Shown here in pieces: positions 58,861-64,000 of a stretch of DNA of 64,000 nt. The DNA is taken from NCBI GenBank assembly GCA_012837965.1, contig DUQF01000025.1:1-64000 (forward strand), given 5' to 3'. The first letter of the stretch is position 1, and every line of letters begins with the position of its first letter. The notes beneath the pieces are model-generated. The model was given only the letters and a program-made list of their open reading frames with translations, was not told where the DNA came from and made no database searches. The position numbers and the translations under genes were made by a program. The stretch is from Clostridiales bacterium. Its GTDB lineage: Bacteria; Bacillota; Clostridia; Christensenellales; Aristaeellaceae.

Positions 58861-58894
58861 AAAAAGCGCCTGTTCAAGAAAACGAACAGGCGCC
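58861..58894 (-). terminator. Terminator of degV-recO
   Basis: GCGCCTGTTC (58866-58875) pairs with GAACAGGCGC (58884-58893); on the minus strand a run of T follows. It begins four bases after the recO stop. Confidence 0.92.
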
Positions 58895-58897
58895 TAA

Positions 58898-59629
58898 TTA
58901 TTGCATGATTCTGAAACCAAGATGCTCTTCCACATAGGTAACGATGGGCGACAGCGGCACCGACAGGGGAGATTCCATACGGTCAATGCCCGCCGTTTCT
59001 ACCTCTTTTAGCCACAAGAGATGATTCTTAGATAACCATTCCCTTTTTCGGGGTTTTTCAACGCAGTCTTCGCAGGCAATGCCATCCTGTGAAGCTGAAA
59101 GATAGGCACCCTCTTCGTTTTCGAGGGATTTTTTACATAAAGTACAAAAGGCTGTATCGGGCCTGAAGCCTTCAATGCCGCACAAATGCCACAAAAAAGC
59201 CGCGGTCACTTCTTCAGGCGATTTTTTGCCGTAAGCAAGGCGGGCAAGCGTTCGGGCAAGCAAAATAAACAAATGTTCTTCCGGCGCTTCCTTTTGGGCA
59301 ACGCCATCCGCCGCTTTCAGGGTTAGGGAAGCAAAGCTCAACCTGTGATAATCTTGGCGCAAAGGGTAGTAGGCATCAAGCAAGGTGAAAGCCGTTGCCA
59401 TTTCGTGCCCCCTGCCTTTATAAAGGACGAACTCACCCAAGGTAAACACTTCGCCTGCAGGCAGTAGCGGGCTTTTGGGCTTTCTCGCCCCCCGTAAAAC
59501 CACATCCACCTTGCCCCGTTCCATGGTAAGCAAAGTTACGATACGGTCGCTGTCCCGCCAGTTGCTGCGGCGCAGCACCAAGCCCCGTAAAGTCTGATAA
59601 CTCAACTTAGCGTCCGTTGCCTGCCCCAT
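58898..59629 (-). CDS. recO: DNA repair protein RecO
   Basis: Recombination mediator that helps load RecA onto single strands with RecR/RecF. 243 residues. N-terminal OB fold (about 8-80: LRGLVLRRSNWRDSDRIVTL and GEFVLYKGRGHEM), helical middle, and a zinc-binding pair of CxxC motifs (FCTLCKK and ACEDCVE, about 160-195). The start is uncertain: ATG 59629 is used here. TTG 59635 and TTG 59605 are alternatives, and none has a strong ribosome site. It overlaps the end of degV by about 20 bases, so translation is probably coupled. Confidence 0.9.
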   Translation of the reverse strand: MGQATDAKLSYQTLRGLVLRRSNWRDSDRIVTLLTMERGKVDVVLRGARKPKSPLLPAGEVFTLGEFVLYKGRGHEMATAFTLLDAYYPLRQDYHRLSFASLTLKAADGVAQKEAPEEHLFILLARTLARLAYGKKSPEEVTAAFLWHLCGIEGFRPDTAFCTLCKKSLENEEGAYLSASQDGIACEDCVEKPRKREWLSKNHLLWLKEVETAGIDRMESPLSVPLSPIVTYVEEHLGFRIMQ

Positions 59630-60491
59630 GGGCAAAAACAGCCACCGTACCCGGCCCTGAATGAGCGCCTATCACACAGCCGATCTCGCCGATACGCACC
59701 TTGGCATGCGCTCCCAGCTTGTCAATGAAATAGTCCTTGCACCACTGCGCATCTTTCAAGCAATCGGCATGGACAATATAGACGGTCGCGCCTTCCGTCT
59801 TTTCTTTGGGGTTCATCAGTTCAAGAAGCTTGTTGCAAATGGTTTTGAGCGCCTTCTTACGCCCGTTCACCTTACCAACGGTAACCAAGCGGCCTTCAGC
59901 ATCCACATGCAAAACAGGTTTGATGCGTAGCATGGTGCCGGCAATGGCAGTAAACTTTGAAAGCCGTCCGCCACGGGCAAGATAGTTTAGGTCATCCACC
60001 GTAAACCAGTGGAGCAAATCAAGACCTATTTTTCGACATTTTTGCGCGTTGTCTTTGAGGGACATGCCTTGACTACGGTGATTAACGGCATCTATGACCA
60101 ACATGCCATAGCCAAGAGACATACAGGTGGAGTCCACCACCTCGATTTTAACTTGTGGATGGGCTTCTTTGAAGGCTTTGGCGGCAGTCAGCGCAGATGA
60201 GAGGCTACCGGAATTGACCCCGCCCATCATAATACATAAAATACCGTCGCCTTTCTTGCTTAGCTCCTGAAAAGTTTTGTAAAAGGTCGCGGTATTGGTT
60301 TGGGCGGTGCCGGAAGTTGCGCCATTTCGCAGCTTTTCATAAAACTGATGCAAATCCACCTCGGCATCGGGACTGTAAATGCCCTCCTCGTCGCCAATGT
60401 AATAAGGCATGGGCAGCACCTTTAACTTTTCTTGGGCAGAAACATATTCCTTTGGCAAGTCGGCGCTTGCATCACATAAAATCCAGTACAT
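59607..60491 (-). CDS. DegV-family fatty-acid-binding protein
   Basis: 294 residues. DegV/FakB proteins bind a fatty acid and present it to the kinase FakA. Family marks: CDASADLPKEY at the start, the fatty-acid hydroxyl-binding segment GATSGTAQTNTATFY (about 57-71), SGSLSSALTAA (about 93), YLARGGRLSK (about 170), and HSGPGTVAVF near the end (about 275). The usual DSSSDL start has alanine in one position here. AGGAGG precedes ATG 60491. Co-transcribed with recO; no fakA gene is nearby. Confidence 0.92.
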   Translation of the reverse strand: MYWILCDASADLPKEYVSAQEKLKVLPMPYYIGDEEGIYSPDAEVDLHQFYEKLRNGATSGTAQTNTATFYKTFQELSKKGDGILCIMMGGVNSGSLSSALTAAKAFKEAHPQVKIEVVDSTCMSLGYGMLVIDAVNHRSQGMSLKDNAQKCRKIGLDLLHWFTVDDLNYLARGGRLSKFTAIAGTMLRIKPVLHVDAEGRLVTVGKVNGRKKALKTICNKLLELMNPKEKTEGATVYIVHADCLKDAQWCKDYFIDKLGAHAKVRIGEIGCVIGAHSGPGTVAVFAHGAGNGR

Positions 60492-60544
60492 AAGGCCTCC
60501 TGAACATACCGTTTCTTTGATTTTTTCTTAAAGTCAATGGAATA

Positions 60545-63500
60545 TTATATCATTTCATCCGATTGAAGATCAAACAGGGAAAGGATCTCTTCCTGCGTTA
60601 ACTTGCTTGGCAATTTGGCGCCGGACGTAATCAGGGCATCAAACAATCGACGTTTCTTTTCACCAAGCTTGATGACTTCTTCTTCAATGGTATGGGCGCA
60701 AACCAACCTAATCACCTGTACCTCTTTGTCTTGACCGATGCGGTGCGCCCTATCCACCGCCTGGTCTTCAGCAGCTGGGTTCCACCAGGGGTCGTACTGA
60801 ATCACCACGTCCGCCCCGGTCAGGTTGAGTCCCGTTCCGCCCGCCTTCAGGCTGATTAAAAATACTTGACCCTCCCCTTGGTTAAAGCGACGGGATAGCT
60901 CCTGGCGCTCGTCCGCAGGCGTTTCACCGTCCAAGTACATGGGGGTGATACCCATGAAGGCCAGCCTTTTTTCAATAATCTTTAACATACGGGTAAACTG
61001 GCTGAAAATTAGCACCCGATGCCCACCATCCAAGATGCCGGGAAGGATATCAAGCAACAGTTCAAGCTTGGCGCTCTCCCCCTCATACTGGGGAATAACC
61101 AGTTTGGGGTGGCAGCAAATTTGCCGAAGCTCTGTCATGGCAGCCAGCACCTCTCCCCGACTCTTTTGCAGCCCCAAACGCTCTAAAGTATCTTGCACGC
61201 TTGAGCGCCTCTGAGCAAGCGCCGCCCGATATGCCCGCCTTTGCTCGGCGTTCATTCGGCAGGCAAAGGTGGTTTCTAACTTGTCGGGCAGCTCGCCCGC
61301 CACTTCTTTTTTAAGGCGCCGCATTAAAAAGGGGCGAATGCGGCGGCGCAAATCCTCGGCATTTTCACCATCCTCATATTGGCGCACAAAGGTACGATAA
61401 TCGGACAAATATCCCGGTAAGCAGTAATCGTACAGCGACCAAAGTTCACCAACGTGATTTTCCATGGGCGTTCCGGACATGGCTATGCGACACCGGGCGC
61501 TTATGCGCTTGGCCGCCTGCGCCGCACGGCTTGTAGGAGTCTTGATGGCCTGAGCCTCGTCCAAAATGCAGTAGCGGAAAGAAAAGGGCTGTAATTCTTC
61601 AATATCTTGCCGCAAAGTCGGGTAGCTGACAATGATTAAATCGGGCTTATTAGCTCCTTTGAAGCTGCCAAGCATCAGTCGTCGCTCTTCCCGTGTGCCT
61701 TGCAAAATAACTGTGCGTAAACTCGGCGCAAAGCGCTGAGCTTCCTGCTGCCAGTTATAAAGCAGTGAAGTTGGCGCAACCACAAGCGACGGCATGGTAT
61801 CTTTGCCACTATTTACCCCGTACAAAATAGCCGCAAGCGCCTGCACCGTTTTCCCAAGGCCCATTTCATCAGCTAAAATGCCACCCATACCCAGCCTTTC
61901 CAAGGTAATAAGCCACTCAAACCCCCGCTGTTGGTAAGCGTATAAGCCTTGAACGGGCGACTTGGCATTCACCGTCTTAAGAGCGACGGCTTCCATGGCC
62001 TGTCTATCAAGCGTAAGCGGCAGCTGCGCTTCTTTGGCAAGGGCGTTGAGGTAGGCTGCCCTGTACATGCCAAGGTCTTTTTCTGACCTGCCAAGATAGT
62101 GAGCCTCATCCAGAGCCTCGGCCAAAGGCTGCCAGTTTTCAAGGTCCTTTAACTCAATGAAACTGCCGTCCCGGTAACGGAAATAACGCCTTTTAAGCGC
62201 AATGGCCCGGATGAGCGGCCAGAGGTCATCCACCGGTTCCCCGTCATCCTCAAGGGAAAGGCTTAAACGCCCGTTATAGGTGGTAAGCCGGGCATCGAGC
62301 TTGGGCTGCCTTAGGCGTAGCTTGCGAAAGTCGGCCGAGAAAAAGGTTTCCGCCCGTTCGGACAGCTTCATCGCGCCTTCTTTTATAAAGCGATAGATAT
62401 TTTCATCGCCGTCCATATAGGCATAGCCCCTGCGCACCCGGAAGCCCGCTTCTTCCAAAACTTCCATCAGCTGCCGTTCGCCTTGGGCATCCCTTAACAA
62501 CAGAACAGGCGTATCCTCCCCCAAGCGGAAAGGGTCAATGGTATAGGGGCCATAGCCAAGGCTTACCCTCGCAATAATCCCTTTACCTTTCCTATCAACA
62601 TAAACCTTAGTGCGCAAGGGATGGCTGACCATCCGGCCGGAAAGCGTACCAATGATGGTAACGGGCGCAAGACGAGAAAGGCTGGGCAACAGTTCGCTAA
62701 TGACTTCCCGAACCTCGCTGCGCTTAAACAGGAAAGAAGCCGTTTCCTCATCCTTGGCTTGATCAACAGCCCGCATAATGCCCTTCGCATCGTGCGAAAG
62801 AGCAAACATTCGCCCGTCGCTGAACATATAAGCGCAGTCCCTAGTGACCCGCGCAAAGTCATCACTTAACAGGCAGCGGATAGCAAGCGCCTTTTCAGAG
62901 CCGGACACCTCAAAAGCAAGGGGCGGCACCCCATCCTCAATGCCACAAATTCTTTGAACAATACCGTCCTTTGTGTAAACAAACTCCGTATTTTTGAGAG
63001 CGTTTAATAAAAGATGAAAGAAAGGTTGCGTAAGGCGCACACTGCGCTGCCGCTTTTCTCCAAGGGCCGCGTTTAGGACGGTTAGTGCCTGTATATCGTT
63101 TTTGGAAAATACCGTGATTCCCGGTTCAAAAGTAAACTGCTTACCAAAAACCAAGGTTTCATTTTGATCAATAGCATAAATCAACTGGCCGATATCACGC
63201 ACCCGATAAAGCTTTTCTTCGCCCACTCGAAGGAAAATGAGCGGATCTTCTTCACCCGTCTGCTCTATCTCTACTTCAAGGCGGCAGTTGGGGGTGCTTT
63301 GCATAATGCCGTGCTCACGCTTCAGTAGATATTCACCGGCTTGCAGCAAAGCACATCGGTTGATTTTCTGCAAATGGCCTGCCTTTTTAGAATATAAAAG
63401 AGCAGCCGCAAAAGCGTCCGTATCCTGAAAGTTCACACGCCTGGCATCAAGCTCCACGTGTGTGGCCGTTTCTCCGCTAACTAAATAAGAAACCAAAGGA

Positions 63501-63604
63501 CCTGACAACAAGATAGGCGAAACACGCCCTTTTTTAACAAGGGCCTTGCCTTTCTGGAAACTATCTTCCGACAGGCGCTTGATAAGCTGGTCGAACCTGA
63601 TCAT
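60545..63604 (-). CDS. SNF2-family helicase/ATPase with SNF2-associated domain
   Basis: 1019 residues. N-terminal region (about 1-110) in the place where many bacterial SNF2 proteins have a SWIM zinc finger, but no C-x-C-x-H pattern is seen. Then the bacterial SNF2-associated region (about 120-540) and the two-lobe motor (about 560-1015): GGILADEMGLGKTVQALA (Walker A), ILDEAQAIK (motif II), AMSGTPMENH (motif III), LIFSQFTRML, LKAGGTGLNL (motif V) and DRAHRIGQ (motif VI). It should translocate on double-stranded DNA; the target is unknown. The ATG overlaps the zupT stop (ATGA). Confidence 0.92.
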   Translation of the reverse strand: MIRFDQLIKRLSEDSFQKGKALVKKGRVSPILLSGPLVSYLVSGETATHVELDARRVNFQDTDAFAAALLYSKKAGHLQKINRCALLQAGEYLLKREHGIMQSTPNCRLEVEIEQTGEEDPLIFLRVGEEKLYRVRDIGQLIYAIDQNETLVFGKQFTFEPGITVFSKNDIQALTVLNAALGEKRQRSVRLTQPFFHLLLNALKNTEFVYTKDGIVQRICGIEDGVPPLAFEVSGSEKALAIRCLLSDDFARVTRDCAYMFSDGRMFALSHDAKGIMRAVDQAKDEETASFLFKRSEVREVISELLPSLSRLAPVTIIGTLSGRMVSHPLRTKVYVDRKGKGIIARVSLGYGPYTIDPFRLGEDTPVLLLRDAQGERQLMEVLEEAGFRVRRGYAYMDGDENIYRFIKEGAMKLSERAETFFSADFRKLRLRQPKLDARLTTYNGRLSLSLEDDGEPVDDLWPLIRAIALKRRYFRYRDGSFIELKDLENWQPLAEALDEAHYLGRSEKDLGMYRAAYLNALAKEAQLPLTLDRQAMEAVALKTVNAKSPVQGLYAYQQRGFEWLITLERLGMGGILADEMGLGKTVQALAAILYGVNSGKDTMPSLVVAPTSLLYNWQQEAQRFAPSLRTVILQGTREERRLMLGSFKGANKPDLIIVSYPTLRQDIEELQPFSFRYCILDEAQAIKTPTSRAAQAAKRISARCRIAMSGTPMENHVGELWSLYDYCLPGYLSDYRTFVRQYEDGENAEDLRRRIRPFLMRRLKKEVAGELPDKLETTFACRMNAEQRRAYRAALAQRRSSVQDTLERLGLQKSRGEVLAAMTELRQICCHPKLVIPQYEGESAKLELLLDILPGILDGGHRVLIFSQFTRMLKIIEKRLAFMGITPMYLDGETPADERQELSRRFNQGEGQVFLISLKAGGTGLNLTGADVVIQYDPWWNPAAEDQAVDRAHRIGQDKEVQVIRLVCAHTIEEEVIKLGEKKRRLFDALITSGAKLPSKLTQEEILSLFDLQSDEMI

Positions 63605-64000
63605 TTAAGCAGCGCAAGTGACAGCGCCATGATGGCCATGCCCACTGCCACCCCAAAGATGGAAAGGTGATGCATTTTATATTTTTCGGCGGAGGGGAGG
63701 AGTTCATCAAAGGAAATATAAATCATAATACCTGCAATGGCAGCGTAGAGTATACCGTAGAGTGTGTCGGACAAAAAGGGCGCAAGCACCAGCCAGGCAA
63801 GCAGAGCGCCGACCGGCTCGGCAAGACCCGAGAGAAAGGCAAGACCCAGTCCCTTCCATCGGTTGCCCGTCGCAAAACAAATGGGGGCAGCAACCGCAAT
63901 ACCTTCGGGGATATTATGAATGGCAATGGCTATCACGATAGGTAAAGCAAGGTGGGGGTCGCGCATTGCAGAAACAAAGGTGGCCATACCCTCAGGAAAG
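63601..64000 (-). CDS. zupT: ZIP-family metal transporter ZupT, C-terminal part (cut by window edge)
   Basis: Open frame that enters from the right edge; 132 residues are visible. The stretch FPEGMATFVSA followed by HNIPEGIAVAAP matches helices IV and V of ZIP zinc/divalent-metal importers, where His, Asn, Pro and Glu form the metal site. Three more hydrophobic helices follow (GLAFLSGLAEPVGALLAW, GILYAAIAGIMIYISFDELL, FGVAVGMAIMALSL). The ATG at 63987 is internal, not the start. Overlaps the SNF2 gene by four bases. A zinc-type exporter gene lies at 35312. Confidence 0.9.
   Translation of the reverse strand, partial: FPEGMATFVSAMRDPHLALPIVIAIAIHNIPEGIAVAAPICFATGNRWKGLGLAFLSGLAEPVGALLAWLVLAPFLSDTLYGILYAAIAGIMIYISFDELLPSAEKYKMHHLSIFGVAVGMAIMALSLALLK

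Overview
The window looks like chromosome from a low-to-moderate GC Firmicute, most likely an unclassified anaerobic member of the Clostridia. The evidence is strong AAGGAGG-type ribosome sites, frequent GTG/TTG starts, near-consensus sigma-A promoters, a CggR-type glycolytic regulator next to pgk-tpiA-gpmI, the rpmE / DUF1385 / prmC / prfA gene order, an S21 gene, an Rrf2-Isc cluster, DegV, VanW, DUF1846 and DUF1934 proteins, and several secreted proteins with peptidoglycan-binding or SH3 repeats. Genus assignment is not possible from this sequence alone. I see no tRNA, rRNA, CRISPR array, intact insertion sequence or prophage.

Layout. 1-2.3 kb: two tandem paralogous membrane diguanylate cyclases (the first cut by the window edge) and a frameshifted scrap resembling a type I restriction subunit. 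2.3-5.8 kb (minus): iscS-iscU-iscR behind a promoter with a 15-bp-arm palindrome, then a DivIC/FtsB-like gene overlapping a short Ppx/GppA gene. 5.8-9.2 kb: two antiporter-like (complex I / Mrp type) membrane subunits with no partner subunits. 9.3-11.6 kb: a MerR regulator plus two-gene ABC exporter behind a classical 19-bp-spacer MerR promoter. 11.7-18.1 kb: secreted wall-binding and propeller-like proteins, a DUF362 ferredoxin protein, a small membrane protein and an HtrA protease.

18.4-30.7 kb is the most unusual region. Three paralogous, about 745-residue secreted proteins join an N-terminal propeller-like part to a C-terminal sugar-ABC solute-binding fold. One TIM-barrel gene lies among them. 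They are followed by two UgpA/UgpE-type permeases, a MacA/HlyD-like adaptor and a MacB-core-like four-helix membrane protein, the last four almost continuous. No ATPase is encoded. GC-rich hairpins sit after paralogs 1 and 3, and a hairpin covers the ribosome site of the first permease.

30.7-46.5 kb is mostly plus-strand housekeeping: gap, rpmE, DUF1385, prmC, prfA, a zinc-type CDF exporter, a P-loop protein, rpsU (minus), a secreted Cys-repeat protein, DUF1934, a metallo-beta-lactamase-fold protein, glnS, gltX, an HPr-like protein without the phosphorylatable histidine, an M19 dipeptidase and a PrsA-like foldase. 46.5-64 kb: a vanW-tetR-capA operon, the glycolytic operon cggR-pgk-tpiA-gpmI in which cggR carries one in-frame TAG, divergent gdhA with shared repeat motifs, DUF1846 behind a possible attenuator, an SH3 protein, degV-recO and zupT-SNF2 helicase.

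Carbon control is a plausible shared theme: CggR, the HPr-like protein, glycolysis and the large putative sugar-binding locus are all in one window. That connection is inference.
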